The notes below the pieces were generated by a model. It was not told the DNA's origin. It did no database searches and was given only the letters and a program-made list of their open reading frames with translations. From Acanthopleura granulata (Eukaryota > Mollusca > Polyplacophora > Chitonida > Chitonidae): a stretch of 64,000 nucleotides of DNA. Shown one piece after another: positions 1-13,231 of this stretch; the stretch's first letter is position 1, and the number at the start of each line of letters is the position of its first letter. The position numbers and the translations under genes were made by a program. The stretch lies in contig JABBOT010000007.1 of assembly GCA_016165875.1 (NCBI GenBank), positions 8,341,245 through 8,405,244 of the forward strand. The letters are read 5' to 3'.

Positions 1-334
1 TGACTCAAGAACTGACAAATCCAAGCGCACAAGTAATAAATTACTGGAACTAGGAACAACAGCTTTTTGCAAAAATAAAGGGAGGTTAAAAGAAGGTAAG
101 TTATGTAGAATTTGATGCTGTGTATTCACGTGAAGTTTTAAAATCGGCATGGGTGGTTTTCAGTTCAAGCAAACAATAGCGAAAGATCTTTTTTATATTG
201 TCACTCGAACGCTATTGAACAAGGAAGAAACAGAAGGACGTTTTATCACGGTGATTGGTCATCGTGAAATTTTAACATATAAACTGAACCTCTTGTAACA
301 AAGAGAAATGGAACGTTCACCGCCGACTTGGAAC
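1..334. other. unrecognised sequence
   Basis: No coding frame, repeat or RNA gene is recognised here. Confidence 0.5.
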
Positions 335-472
335 CGCTGTTTGCTGGCGGACCTTCCCACATACGGCCGGAGAGATAGCCAGCGGACCTGACCTCATAGC
401 GGCCGCACTGGTGAGAGGCACGGGATTATTACGATGCTCTGGCGCACTAGTCACCTCGGCCACGGAGGCCCC
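335..472 (-). mobile_element. SINE family S1, 3'-truncated copy
   Basis: Read on the minus strand, this starts with the tRNA-like head (GGCCTCCGTGGC), passes the CGGCCGCTATGAGGTC B-box region and the CTCTCCGGCCGTATGTGGGAAGG body, and then stops. The 3' half and the A-rich tail are missing. Confidence 0.8.
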
Positions 473-700
473 AAGACAGATTGACAACTGCGAAGTTGTA
501 CCCCAAGTTTAGTTAAAAAACCAGTTTGTCGCAGATCGTCATCGTTGTCCGCAGAAATGGACAAAACCCTACAGAGCCTTGACCCAATTTACATTGGATA
601 AAAAACGTTATCCACTGTTCTTGCTGTGGTCAGTAAGGAGGAATATTGTATATATTCAGTTTTACAACGAGTCGCTTCCTGCAACACTGTACTTTGTAAA

Positions 701-826
701 CGCTGTGAGTTTAACCACATCTCACGCCGACTTTCTCTCCGGTCGTACCTCTGAAGATCCGCCAGCAGCCTGCGGATAGTTTCCTCCCACCATAATTTTG
801 GCCGTCGTCGCATAAATAAAATATTA
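701..826 (+). mobile_element. SINE family S1, fragment with internal deletion
   Basis: Matches the S1 body from the B-box side (GCTGTGAGTT) through GCCAGCAGCCTGCGGAT and CCTCCCACCATAAT to GCCGTCGTCGCATAAAT. The segment between the two body blocks is deleted and the final tail is poor. Confidence 0.7.
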
Positions 827-855
827 TACAAATAATACATGTTTAGGCGTCTAAG

Positions 856-956
856 ATCACGATTAGTTAGTTCTCGATAGGTGACATTCAACTCGATATT
901 CAACTCGAGTTACGCACTCGCTGAATATCACCTATCTCGAGCTAACTAATCGTGAT
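856..956. repeat. 100-bp foldback (inverted repeat)
   Basis: ATCACGATTAGTTAG at the left end and its exact complement at the right end begin arms of about 40 bp. A few mismatches follow inward, and the loop is about 20 bp. It resembles a short palindromic MITE or a long hairpin transcript locus. No terminal duplication was found. Confidence 0.75.
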
Positions 957-2764
957 ATTGCACGCCCTAACATGCTTTATCTGTTTTATTAGACCGAAAA
1001 AGCTCAACACAGGGCTTCATGTTGAGCAGTTCATTTAATGTAACTAGAGGGTTGCAGGATTGCATCTTCCGTGACATATAAAATTGACTGTCGACCAAAA
1101 ATAACTGCTATCAAAATATCTACTTTGAAAGCAACAAGGAGCAACAGTTAATTTTTAGCACGTGTTTATGTTTACGACAGTTAAATTGTGTATAAATGTT
1201 CTTGCGTTTTACATCATTTCGGACCAGGTGCATTACACTCGGCCGATGCTGCCATCTCGAAGATGACTGAGACAGACGACACTGTTCAGAAGAAGGCACG
1301 TGTAATTGCAACGTAACTGTGCAAACGCGCAATATTAGCCCGTGATCGTTCACTATGATAAAATAGCGAACATCAAGTGATAGTGTTTAGACCAGTCAAA
1401 TCAGACAATTTATAAGTGAGGTATAATAATGACGATTATTGCGTAAAGTACAAATCTAATAAATAAATAAACGAATGAATATGTCCATGGTGTTCTTGAT
1501 ATTTAATCAAATGAGCGATGGAAGACAACAGAAGAGATCAGAACACCGGTGTTTTCAATATAGATACAAAGCTCAAATTTCCTCCCGGAGATTTTCTCAT
1601 GAATTTGATGTCGTGTGTATTTAGGGCTGACTCGTTTCTGTTTTTAAATACAGCCATCAGAGTACAGCTAACGTGTAATTCAACTGTCTGCCAGTGTTTA
1701 GATACATTGTTGTACCCTATAAACGAGGGTTCACCGCTGTCACATCTGCCATTGTGTACTCCAGATTATAGAATTTTTGTAACATTACGCCTGAAAGGCC
1801 TGACAGTGAGCTGCCAGGTATTTTCACTGTAAACTACGGGTCATGATGGCAGCAATGCCATCGGGTGAAATAATATGTGAACCACACACAAATCATTCAC
1901 GTCTTTCTGCTTGTGCGGGTGTTTGATCCGGTTTCTTCCCCCATTGCCACCGTAGTGACAAAGTCCTCGCAGAAATACAGGGGTTATGTTGGTACAAAAA
2001 CAACACGGACTTTTCTAATCGTGCAAAGAAAAATTCATGTGAGGTTTATTGGGCCGTTAAATTATAATGCACGATCCGACACATGACTTAAATTCCGGTA
2101 AATGCGGTTGATATAGCACCAATAAGTAGGCGGATGAAATAGGTAAGTTCCGCCACGTAGCCTACTTATTTGTCCAATTCTGCAACACGTGCTTTTCTGG
2201 CTTGGTGGGCTTTCGGCTACTCAGCTCTATTTAGAATGTTATCGTTATGATGTGGAAGATCATAACTCTTCCTTGCATGTTATCGTGACAATATGACCAA
2301 AATACCACCAATGTATCATTAATCCCTGATCAGTCATACATATATTCATCCCCTGCCAGCAGAGAGGGATGGTCCAAATATTGGTCTATTTGATGCTCGT
2401 ATATTCGGACGGTGGACATCGTGTCTGGCATCCTCGCCATGGCAGCACTTTCGTCGGAATTTAATTGAGCCTATCAGAGAGATTATGCTCTCGTGAAAAT
2501 GTCGCAATAATATAGAAAGTGGGGGTAAAATACTAAGGGTTAAAACTAAGAAATGAAAGCGTTAAGCCCAAATTTGTACATTGATGTGCCCACACTTCTT
2601 GGTGTGGATATTCATCAGCTTTTTCACCTTACCTCACTATAGTTTATGTTCAATTTCAATTCCCGAGAGTTTCAATAGAATCTTACACCAGCGTAGGGTC
2701 TTGCGTTGGTCTCGTGATCGAAGTGAACTCCACCTAACATGATTAAGTTATTACATCAGTGAGG
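957..2764. other. unrecognised sequence
   Basis: Only short open frames occur, none with a recognisable domain. A short A-rich AATAAATAAATAAACG run at about 1460 resembles a degenerate retroposon tail but has no body attached. Confidence 0.4.
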
Positions 2765-2928
2765 GTTCAAGTCCAGCTGAGGGTCTCGCGCCCCAGCCGC
2801 TTCCGGACTCTATTCAACCGATCGGTTTCCACCCTCCCACCATAGTTATGGCCACCGTGGTATAAGTGGCATATTCTTCACCGCTAGTCCGGCTTTAAAC
2901 ACTAGTAAAATAAATAAATAAATTCATC
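2765..2928 (+). mobile_element. SINE family S1, strongly diverged copy
   Basis: Recognisable parts are the B-box region (GGGTTCAAGTCCAGCT), CACCCTCCCACCATAGTTATGGCC, GTGGTATAAGTGGCATATTCTT and an AAATAAATAAATAAAT tail. The body between them is poorly conserved, so this is an old copy. Confidence 0.6.
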
Positions 2929-3511
2929 TTGATGACTTAGATACTTCATCAGGTTTTAGCTAAGGCTGGCTAAAACTACATGCGGCAGACCATTAGTCAG
3001 TGAGGTCGAGTGTCAGGAAACAGCATTAAACCACGATGAAACAATACATCAACATCCTCCGAGATGTTTTGTGACAGGTTTATTTTCAGCGCTTCTGGAA
3101 AAGAACATTTCTAAATTTGGGTTGGACAAATCAGTATGGCAAGAATAGAAAGTGATAACAGAAGCAGAAATAGTTTTTCAAATATTCGACAACATATATA
3201 TCTCAGTATTTCTAACTGAAGTTTTATACAGCTGTCGCCAACTTTTTTTCTGCTATTATGGTAATAAAGTTGTGGGAGACGAAAAGGAAAAAGTAATAAT
3301 CTGAACAACACTTATGGGTTTTCAGCTTTCATTTTGCATATGTAATAACATTTTCATGTGCAGAAGTTAACAAATATGTTTCTTTATACTGATAAACGAA
3401 AGGCTAAACTTTATCACTTAACCTTTATCTCCGTTCTCAGGTCGGATTTAGGGCTTCCGTCCATGATGGCGAGGTGGAGATTTAGGCTGACGATAGAGAA
3501 GCTCTGTTTTG

Positions 3512-3749
3512 GAGTGGATAATAATAATTTATTTATTTATTTGATTGGTGTCTTAGACCGCACACAAGAATATTTCACTTACCCGACGGCCGCCAGCATT
3601 ATCGTGGGAGGAAACCGGGACATTTGTGGCAAACTTTCTCACATACCACAGGAGAGGAAGCCAGCGTGAACTGGAACTCACAGCGGCCGCATTGGTGAGA
3701 GGCTTCTAGGTCATTACGCTGCATTACGGAGGCGCCCGAGTGGATAATA
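3512..3749 (-). mobile_element. SINE family S1 with target-site duplication
   Basis: The element at 3524-3737 reads from the head (GCGCCTCCGTAATGC) at the right to the GACGCC...AATCAAATAAATAAATAAAT type tail at the left. GAGTGGATAATA flanks it at 3512-3523 and 3738-3749, a perfect 12-bp target-site duplication. Loss of part of the middle body makes it shorter than the 269-bp copy at 16277. Confidence 0.9.
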
Positions 3750-4400
3750 GGTTGAAGTGTTACATGTATTATGCTACAGGGAATATATTTGTACAATTAC
3801 AAACACAGTAACTATTGTAAATAAATAACACGACACAGACATGGATCTGTTGTCATTCCCGTCTGTGATATTATACTTCATATACCGTCCAGTAAGGCTA
3901 AGATGTTTTCTTTGCCGGGTGATTTCGTTTAGTATACCTGCACATCACTAATTCCTTTCCGCCCGGTGGGTACCCGTGCACCGTAATCCACTTCGATCGT
4001 ATCTTGTCTGAAATTGAATTGTCAGTGGGCATGTTGACACATTTATTCTATTACGCCCTTCACAGATCTGCACAAGCGTTGATTTTTCCTCGGATTCCAG
4101 TTGACTTCAATCTTCCAGTTTTGGATTCATGCGAACAGGCACAATCTAACTGAAATTTAAATGTAAAACCTGATATTTCTAATGGCTCGCGTTTGGATGA
4201 ATTGACCTCATAAGACTTTCGATTGGCTTTAGTTCCACGCGACTAAAGTATGCCTGTCGTGTGTCCGGGGCATTCAGATATAGATAGAAGCCAAAAAACC
4301 AACAACGTAGGCTTACATGTAGCTGTAATATGCACAGCTAAATGTGTCCCAAACAGGTCAGAAATATAATTCACTCGGCCTCAGGCATGCAAACTGCTTT
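3750..4400. other. unrecognised sequence
   Basis: AT-rich, with no open frame of note and no repeat recognised. Confidence 0.4.
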
Positions 4401-4462
4401 TGCCCTCATGTGCAGGTAAGTCTTGTGGATATGTAATTACATACCTGCAATACCTGAGGGCA
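4401..4462. repeat. 62-bp hairpin
   Basis: TGCCCTCA pairs with TGAGGGCA as the outer stem, and TGCAGGTA pairs with TACCTGCA as the inner stem. Two bases interrupt the left arm and five the right arm. The loop is about 23 bp. The size fits a microRNA-type precursor, but no mature sequence can be assigned. Confidence 0.6.
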
Positions 4463-5289
4463 TGATGGTTACGTGGTAGCAATGCTACGTAACGTTTTTG
4501 CTAATGTTGTCTCAGGAAAATATAAGTGAGATAGTAGCCTGGGTGTTATGCATCCAACATAGCCTTCCATTTACATTGTTTTTACCTGGTTATCTGTTTG
4601 CATTTTCAAACCAAATGAGCTTCTCTATCTACAGTAGAGTGATGGTTTAAGCGGTGGCACTCTCTGGATGACCACGATAAATACATGGATTCCATAAGCG
4701 ATTCTTTGATTTTATTACCGATGCCCCTGGGAGCGGAAGTATTGTTGGACTGAAGCACTAAGACCATGTGCTGCACGATAACTAGAATATTCCTCGGGAC
4801 AGGACTTCATGCTTTACTGTTTTACACAGCAATAATCCCCTTTAAGACGCAGACTTTTCGAGTCGTTTATAACTACAAATTTCGAATACAGATGTTGAAA
4901 TTTATGACAAAACAATTGGGCTGGATTATGAAGACCATTTTCTGCGCATTAAATCCTACAATCTTTAGTGTTTTCCCACTTTCACATTACCATACCCGCT
5001 TGAACATTTTCTGACACAGGCATTTAAAGTTGTTGATAAAAATAAAAATCCATTCCAGGCGTAACACACTGAAGTTCAGAATTATAACCCTTTTACAACG
5101 AATCCGATCGCATTTGATGTTTTGATTTTGCTGTACTGTGCGTTACTCTTTCATCTGCCTTCCTTTCGCCAGCCTAAGAAAAGACCTTGCAAAATTGTAC
5201 AACGCCGGCCATGTGTTTAAGGCTTGTAATAGAACACGTCACCCTCCCCGCATAGGCCCGTAAGCTTATTTAATATCGCTCTCAGAGAT
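4463..5289. other. unrecognised sequence
   Basis: An 82-codon open frame at 4766-5014 (+) has no domain, signal or repeat support. Nothing else is recognised. Confidence 0.4.
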
Positions 5290-5537
5290 GTTGGTGTTTT
5301 TCGCCGTACGCAAAAACATTTCACTTATATGAGGTTGGCCAGTTTTGTTGTTGGAGGAAAGCGAGCACAAGTCCTGAGAAAGCCACAACCATCTGCAGAT
5401 TGGTGGCAGATCTTCCCACTTGCGACTTAGAAAGACCGCCAGAGCGGGGCTTGAACTCACAGCGAGCGCATTGGTCAGAGCTTCCTCTGTCACGGTATTG
5501 CCTAGCTCGCTAACTGTCAGGTCACGGAAGCCCCGTA
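5290..5537 (-). mobile_element. SINE family S1, near full length
   Basis: On the minus strand the tRNA-like head (GGGGCTTCCGTGACC, then GTTAGCGAGC) is followed by the B-box region GTGAGTTCAAGCCC, the body and the GTGAAATG...CGTACGGCG tail. It is diverged, and no clear target-site duplication was found. Confidence 0.85.
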
Positions 5538-6165
5538 CCCAGACAAAATATGATATCTTTGTGCGCTGCCTTTTTCGGAACATTATAACTAATGGCATGA
5601 AAGTGTCATTTTACATAACCCTATGCCTGGCCCATGTTAACTATGTCATTTGTTTAAACTGTTCTTTTTATAGGTGCGTTGCTACCGCACTTTAAAGGCA
5701 AAAACGCACGAACTGTCTTCTGGAAGACAGTAATGAGCATTAAATGTCTTAATATAGACATTCGAAGAGTGTACTGTTACTCCAAAATCGTTTCATAGTG
5801 GATCTGTGGGAAGAAGAAGCAGGCGTTAAGTACCATACACTGGGGGGATCGATCTACAAACACTGCTCTGACCAGTGGAGTATATTAAATGCATGACCTT
5901 CCAGAGATCACTGGCTCTCCCAACCACTCTAGAGGGCCGTAATCTTAAAACTCTTGAGGTATTCCGTGGAACATGAAAGCATTTAAAAGACGCCTTTTCA
6001 GTTTTCGCCTTTTTCATATCGTGATCATATTGGATTTTGACAAATTCTCGCATGAGGATCCTCACACGTTTGTATATTTCCGTAAAGAGCCAGGAACATA
6101 GCATTCTTTATTGCCTTTTTTCTCTTTATAACTTTTATAACAGTGTTCGACATTTATATACTCTC
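5538..6165. other. unrecognised sequence
   Basis: No gene or repeat is recognised. Overlapping short frames on both strands have no domain support. Confidence 0.35.
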
Positions 6166-6389
6166 CCTAACGGCCTCGGTGACTTGGTGGTAAGATGGCA
6201 AGAAACGAGGTCGGGAGATTCGGGATCAATCCCGGATCAGTCCATACATGCCAAAGACTTGCTGAATAGCGCTCAGTACTGAGAGGTTGTCACTATTATG
6301 CGGCTGGGTGGGGTGTCATGTCTGCTCTCTTCGACATGAAGTTCCAGTAGCAGCAGCACTTTAGGGCATCAACTCGCCCTGTCACAAGA

Positions 6390-6441
<52 letters not shown>
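6166..6441 (+). mobile_element. second tRNA-derived SINE (family S2) with (TA)n tail
   Basis: The head has an A-box-like GGTGACTTGGTGGTAAG and a B-box-like CGGGATCAATCCC about 45 bp apart, as in a tRNA-derived RNA polymerase III promoter. The body that follows has no relation to S1 and ends CATCAACTCGCCCTGTCACAAG before about 50 bp of TA repeat (6392-6441). It is the only S2 copy seen in the window. Confidence 0.65.
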
Positions 6442-6443
<2 letters not shown>

Positions 6444-7940
6444 TGATCATATCACAGAAAAAATGTTAAATCCAAGGTTACGTACATACATATGCCCCCC
6501 ACGAGAAAAACCGCCTCGTTGCAACGTTTTGAGGAAACTAAATGTTGCCATAGCAGCCAAGTGTAAAACTCTTAGAAGAATTGTTATATTTGGTGAGACG
6601 TACATTTTACGCAGTTTTCAGGAGATACGCGCTTTTAGCACGCAAAGATGAGAAACGCACTTTTGAAGTAAGTGATGGTTTTAGAACGGTACAAAATGAT
6701 TCTGTTCAGATGAAAGCATCGTTTTGTAGATTATCACGTAAAACATTCTTCGTTCCCGTAGCACAGATAATTGCACTCCGACAAGCTGTTTCCACTGGCA
6801 ACGAATCAAACACGTTCATTGACAGGACATCCTCATCTGAAAGTGGAAGAGGTTTCCATTTTGGACTAAGACCCTGACACGTGAAACGTGAACGGTTCTC
6901 ACGTGGAACTGAAGTGTCTCTGTATTTAATGAAAACGGTGACAGCAAATCAATCGTCGCCAACGTCTTTGATCAGATATAGGTTTATGTGTGCCAGTGAA
7001 ATCAATTATTAAAATCTCTTAGGTTCATCGCAGAAATATACTCATTTGTCGTGTGTCAACAGATTGTGGTGGCGATAAGCTTAAACGACGACTAAACTCT
7101 TGAACTCTATCCTGTGTTTTTCTCCCAGAGTATAGGCTATTTGGGTAATAAAGAATTGTCAAGCAAAACGACAATACACGGTTCTCAACTGTATTGATTT
7201 TACACCACAGGTCAGCAAAGCTACGCTTCGTCCTCTTCATTGTAACTGACAAATTCCTTGTTAAAGACTTCATATCGAAAAATAACGGTATATACATTAT
7301 ATCGGCCGTAAATCTGTTATATGCGTTTTAATTATTCTTTAAAGAAAATTTCAGTGCCTGTTTCCAATGATATTTAATGAATGTATCTCTGGGAATTATA
7401 TAATTGTGTGTGGACAGTATGTCTAATTCCGTCAAGTCTATTTAAAAACCTCCTCAGCGAGCGACTGATTCGCACAGTGCAAGAGGGAACTCTGTATTCC
7501 ACCCACATGACCCAAAGGCTGATCCTGATTTTTTCTCTGTGGAAAAGAGGCCATTACCATTCGAGCCGGTGCAAGGTACTGCAAACTCGTCAAACTTTCC
7601 CGTTTTTGTAGCCGATGTTCTTCCAAAACACCCCAAGCGATTTCCTTAGCCCAGTAATTGTCCATTATCCAGATATGTTAACAACATTGAATACTGTTCG
7701 TGATATTGGATTGATCGGCCGGAACTTAGTATCACTTTCCGTTTGCATAACCGCTGTCGTTGTTCCCAGATGAATTTGATTTTTTAGAAGCATATGCAAT
7801 CTATCAAATTGTGGGTTTCGTAGCATGGGATGTCTGGAAATGTCATCTCCAGACACGTGGTATTCAAAGAACGCGGAGTTGAGCAAGGCGTTTCTCGAGC
7901 TGGCAATTCCATCCCTTGTAAAGAAAAGTGTAAAGGAAAG
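6442..7940. other. unrecognised sequence
   Basis: Several 60-98-codon frames overlap on both strands without domains. They look like chance frames. No repeat family was recognised. Confidence 0.35.
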
Positions 7941-8070
7941 GTTGCCGGCAGACCTTCCCACGTATGTCCGGAGAGGAACTGCATGAACAGGATTTGAACT
8001 CACAGCGACCACATTGGTGATAGGCGTCTGGTTCATAACGCCGGGCTGTGGCGTTAACCCCACCAGGCAT
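7941..8070 (-). mobile_element. SINE family S1, 3'-truncated copy
   Basis: Contains the minus-strand head with the GCGGTCGCTGTGAGTT-type B-box region and the CTCTCCGGACATACGTGGGAAGG body. It ends at the GGCAACCT position, so the 3' half is missing. Confidence 0.75.
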
Positions 8071-8150
8071 GAGAACGCTCAAATGCGACATTAGGCAAAA
8101 CCCCCCAAGATTAGTGCTAATCGTGCGTTGTCGTGTTCTCAAACCTCGTG

Positions 8151-8183
8151 TTTTTTTTTTGTTTTGTTTTTTTGTTTTTTTTT
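8151..8183. repeat. poly-T tract
   Basis: Thirty-three bases are almost all T with isolated G. This may be a simple repeat or the remnant of a poly-A tail from a minus-strand retroposon. Confidence 0.7.
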
Positions 8184-11100
8184 AATTCACGGCTTGAAAA
8201 CGCGAAATTAAGGTTAATCTCGAGTGATTTAACAAAAGCTTGCGAGACTACATGAAGAATTAATCTCGCACAAACTTTACCCATCTCGGAATCTTGCGTT
8301 CTCGTACTCGAGGTTTTTTAAAAAGGCACTGCTCATAGGCTGACCACAGTGTTGTTAGTTGGTTATTCTCATTCTTCTGACATGTAATATTAAGCAAGCT
8401 TGTGGCATCATACATCATGTAATTTCTATCCCACTCACAAGCGTATGCTAAACCTCACAATTACTTCCCTCATACACACTGGTGATTTAGTATCTTCGTT
8501 AATACAGAACGGTACATGCTAATATTTATAGTGTTGTTTCCGTAAAGTGCAGAATCACCAATCCAGGCGTTCCACACAGTTGCAGAATACAGACACAGTG
8601 CCGCGTAATACTTAGCCTATAACCATTCATGACGAACTAATAGTATTGTCGAATTTGACAGTTTACTGAAAACCCAAGTTTCCACTAAACTCTCTAACCT
8701 TTCGATTGCCATAATATATGGACAAAAATGAATCACTCGGCATGGAGAACACCAAAATATTTCTTCAAAGCCATTCAAAGCCATTCTTCTACTAACTCAA
8801 TGGTTTGCTTGAAAGAAATTGGTGTTTCTCTAACCTTTCTCTAACCTATGACAACGTATGTTGTAGAGATATGAAGTGCACTACGAAGTAGCACTTAGTG
8901 TCATTCATGAGGCTGAGCTCCGTTATGTTCGCAGTTTTACAGAATGTTGCAATGATACAGAAAATAGGAAACTCTCACGAACACTGCACTCCCTACGAAC
9001 GAAATACCACTGCGGCTTTGAAATCAATAGTTTACACTGGATTTTAGGCCTTCCGTGTCGATTTCGATTTGTCAATTTGGAGGTATCGAACAATGCCTTT
9101 TAAACGACGCTCATTATCAATTTGACATTGGAGGCGGAAGAAATAATGAGCCCAGTGTGCTTCATTGCCCTCAATATCTCATGTTATGACATGCACGACC
9201 AAAGACCTCACGCAAGGGAGATGCATTATTAATCCTTGCAACACTCGGCAAATTCTTGGTGCTATGGCAAGATATAATTAAGTCCGGACACAATCATTAG
9301 AAAATTAATTGAAAAAATGCACTATTTGTTTGAAGCAAACATATACTTGAAAAGTTTATAGACACTCGGACACAACTAACAACCTTTTAACATCCACATT
9401 GTGAATTCTCAGTTTACTAAAGTATCGACGATTTTGTATCATGTCTGTTGGTAGATCAACAAAACTGAAGCATACACCAACTCCCGATTAAATTTCATGT
9501 CTTCCATTATGGTTCAAATAATCTCATGACCGTTCGATCGAAACGCGATGCTATGCTTCCACAGAGGCTGTGTACATGTATATGGGATTGTGGTTCACAT
9601 ATAAACCGTGCAGTGTATAGACCTGTGCGTTAGATTGGGTCTTAAATTTACAAGTTAAAACTAAAGACAACATTTCTTTAGCTTTTGTTTTTGATCTTTT
9701 CTGACAAGGTGAAATATGCGGAATTATTACATTAAACTATAGATCTTGTTCCCTACCCCCTTGCAAAAAATAAAATAAGCCCAGTCAAATATAACGCCTT
9801 CTGTCCTAACATTATACTTCATATACCCACTCTGCCTACGCGGGGCAGTTTTCCACAACGTCCAACCAAATTTTAGCCGTCTCAAGTATTTTAACAACTT
9901 ATATATACTTTAATTTGCTTTTAATACTAGGGGATATGCTGGCCTGTGAGGCCTAAAAATCACTAACATCGTTTCCTGAATTCGACATTTAAGCCCTGTT
10001 GCTTCGGGGTTTTTCAGGTGTTGATATAAAAGGTTCTTCAGGAGTAGTTAGAAAAAAACCGTAACTCGCCGTACATGTGACTACGACTAAGTCGCTTTTA
10101 AATGTATGGCTTTGCTTGTCCCGACGAGCATGTAGCCTTTTGCACTTAAAAGAATACTATTATCACAGAAGAACTGTAGCATTGAATCCTGTGTAAAACT
10201 GATTTTGTTGTTCTGACTAGCAGGCACCAGAAACCGATAAATTTACAAACTTACTTTCATAAACAATGGCTAAACACGACGAGATAAAAACGAATATATT
10301 GAAAGAATAGAGTGGAATATAACTTGCAGGCTTTGCAAGTGAAACCGATGTGGCAGTTACGTGTTGTCACTCATGTCACTATGTGGCAAACAAAAAAATA
10401 ATAACACAGAGAGCAAAATGGTAGTTGCCGATAAAATTACATACCATCAAAAGAGAATCTTATCCCTTCAGATTAATGATGGATTGTTCTTGTTCACCTT
10501 GATGAGAACACAACAACTCTTCCATCGACTTAGGGCCGCTTACTGAACTCGTCCGGGATTATCAGATGAGCTGAAACAAGAAAACATAACGATATCGCCC
10601 TCAATTTGACTGCTACATCCTGTTCTACTTCCTCCCCATCAGGTACGAATTTTCCAAAATTTTAAACGAGAGATCTAAGTTGCCAGAAATAATGCAAAAA
10701 GGGTAACCCATGTTCCACTGAAATCAGCAAATTGTGAAAAATGGTTATGGTAATAGATTTTGTGGTTGTGTCTTGTGTTTGCGAATATCATTGTAGGGTA
10801 TCACTGTTAGGCCATCAAACTGCTAGAATCAGCATGCGACATATGTACGGAGCCGACCTTTGAAAGATCTGCCTCTAAGTAGAATGGCAGGTGATCAGAT
10901 TACACCGTAATGGTTAAGTATGTGGCATTGTCTGGAAACCTTGGCCTTTCTCTCGGGCACAAACAATCAAACTCATTGTGCGAAAAATTATCCAGGGTGC
11001 ATGTATACAGTGGTGACAACTTGGATTATTCCCCATGGTCACTGGAACGGGAGTATGTCACGCAGGTTGAGCAGACTTTCCAACACACCCAAGAGTGAAA

Positions 11101-13231
11101 ATTGAGTAGTCTTCAGCTGACGCAAAACTGCGCAAAATGTTATATATGGTCGAAAACGACAGCTTCATGCCTACAATACGCGAAGTATGAGAACAGATAG
11201 CTCGGGAAATTCCTTATCCTCTGCACTGTTAAAAATGTCCCCTGTCTGTAAAACACATGTAGGGTTCACGTCTTATATTTTTCACGATGATATTACGTCA
11301 GTTCCGGTCGTTAGTTTACAGTGAGAACACCTGTTAGCTTGTTGCCAGGCCTTTTACACACAATTTTAGGAAAATGATTATAGCGATATGTATATGGAAT
11401 ATAATACACGCTTAAGGGCCATCAGGGAAGTATTTCGTGTATCTCTTTAACAATTACTCAGTCCTACAGGCGTGAGAAGCTACTCACTGCTTGTTTGCCG
11501 AGGTCATGAGCATAGAGGAATAAACCATATGACGCCTGCATGTTTTTATTCTCTAACCCAGTGTTTCTGGTACATGTACATGAACTTGTATTGGCTGGTG
11601 TCCCCTCTGGCTCTTAAGGTAAAACCGCTGGACTTCATTGAGAGCTGAAATTTGAATGTTACAAAGATAATATGATTGCTGTTGATTTCCCGGCTCATTG
11701 CCTCAAGCAGTGGTGCACATCAAGGCGATATCCCTTCAGCGAAAATCTTGAGTGCAATTAAAGGAGGAGCACGAATTTTCAATCCCCAGAAATCAGTTGC
11801 GGAAAACTAATTTAGAGATGTTTTATATTAATATAGTCTGCTTAGAGTTTTCTGCCATACTGAAACATCCCTTTTAGTGCGACTACTTTTCAAAGTATTA
11901 CTTGTGTGTAGTATGGATACCGCAGGATATTAAGATCTGCTACACCTCAAGGACATCTTCATACCCAATGAAGTTACTCTATAGGAAAGATATCTATCCC
12001 TGTGATAATTCAGTAGTTCATGATTTCCATTTCTGCCATTGTAATATAAAAGATGTTAGCAAGAACAAGAGCCTTTCAAACATGAGAGGCAGTATTAGAA
12101 TAGAAATACCATGTTAGATCATAGCGGCCAGCTTGTTTTTTAAAACAAAAAGAAAACCATGATTAATTCAATTTCTTTTAAAGTCAGGTAATTATTCATC
12201 AAAAGGAGTTGGGTTTGTTTTTCCTTTAAACCTGGCAATGGTCTCTATTTTGCGCAGGTGCTCCATAAAATGTCGATGAAATCTGATTCGAAACACTGAA
12301 TCTTGAGTACTTTCTGCTTCTTTTCTTCTTCTGAGGTCCAAGTTTTACAGTGCTAACAATACAACACACTTTACCATTGTCGATGGCAAATACTTGATAA
12401 AGCAAGAAGAGCCGCATCGACTGGGAGAGCTTTCATGTTTAACTTGTATTGTCCTACAAAGAATACTTAAATTGCTTTAAAAACCAATTGTAATAAAATA
12501 TTGCTATTGACACGGCTTTTGTTACATCAGTAACACAGACCACTGTGGAACAAATGATAGAAGCCTTTTAGAATTTGACATTCAGGAACAATCAATTAAA
12601 TACATAAATTTATAGGACACATATACACTAAAGTTCAGACATACAGAATCAGTCTGAATCAATCTTTGGGCTTGGGGTTAAAACGTAATTTTATCACAAT
12701 CACCTCGATGGTTCTACACGCAGATGCTGTACATTTTGCTATCAATTCTTACATCCGTTGAAGACGACGTGCATTGTGCCAATACGGCGACAAAATGTGT
12801 ATTCATGTTTCCTCCACACATGAAAATGACAGATATCGGAAACGTGAAAAACACTTTAGTGAGGCGTTGAACAGCAATGAAATAAAAAGTGAGAAATCCT
12901 CGTGCACCAAGTGTAACGAAACACCCAGGCTTCAGCCCGAAACTGGGTTAGCTATTACTTTATTCTCTTTTCTTTTAATTTGCTTATTTTGAAACATGTA
13001 CATGGTATAACATTCGACAGAGTGGGATAGGACGGCTACGGCCATATATACAACATACTGTGATTAATTGTATGGCCATATCGCTCCCGGCATGACAAAA
13101 CCCTTGTACTATTAGAGGTAGACACATAAAGTTCCTTCAAACTAAATGTTGCTGTAACTTTTTTTATCGATTTCTCCATATAATTTTGTAATTAGCGTGA
13201 TGGACCTTAATTAAATTCAGGAATAAGTAGA
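8184..13231. other. 5-kb stretch without recognised genes
   Basis: No domain, SINE or LINE is recognised over 5 kb. Open frames are at most about 75 codons and mutually overlapping. The only structure noted is the inverted dispersed repeat pair member at 11651-11719. Confidence 0.4.
11651..11719 (+). repeat. dispersed repeat, copy 1 (inverted partner at 26223)
   Basis: TGAATGTTAC, then GATTGCTGTT, TTTCCCG and TGCCTCAAGCAGTGGTGCAC occur in this order here and, reverse-complemented, at 26223-26292. The 20-bp TGCCTCAAGCAGTGGTGCAC is identical in both. Confidence 0.65.
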
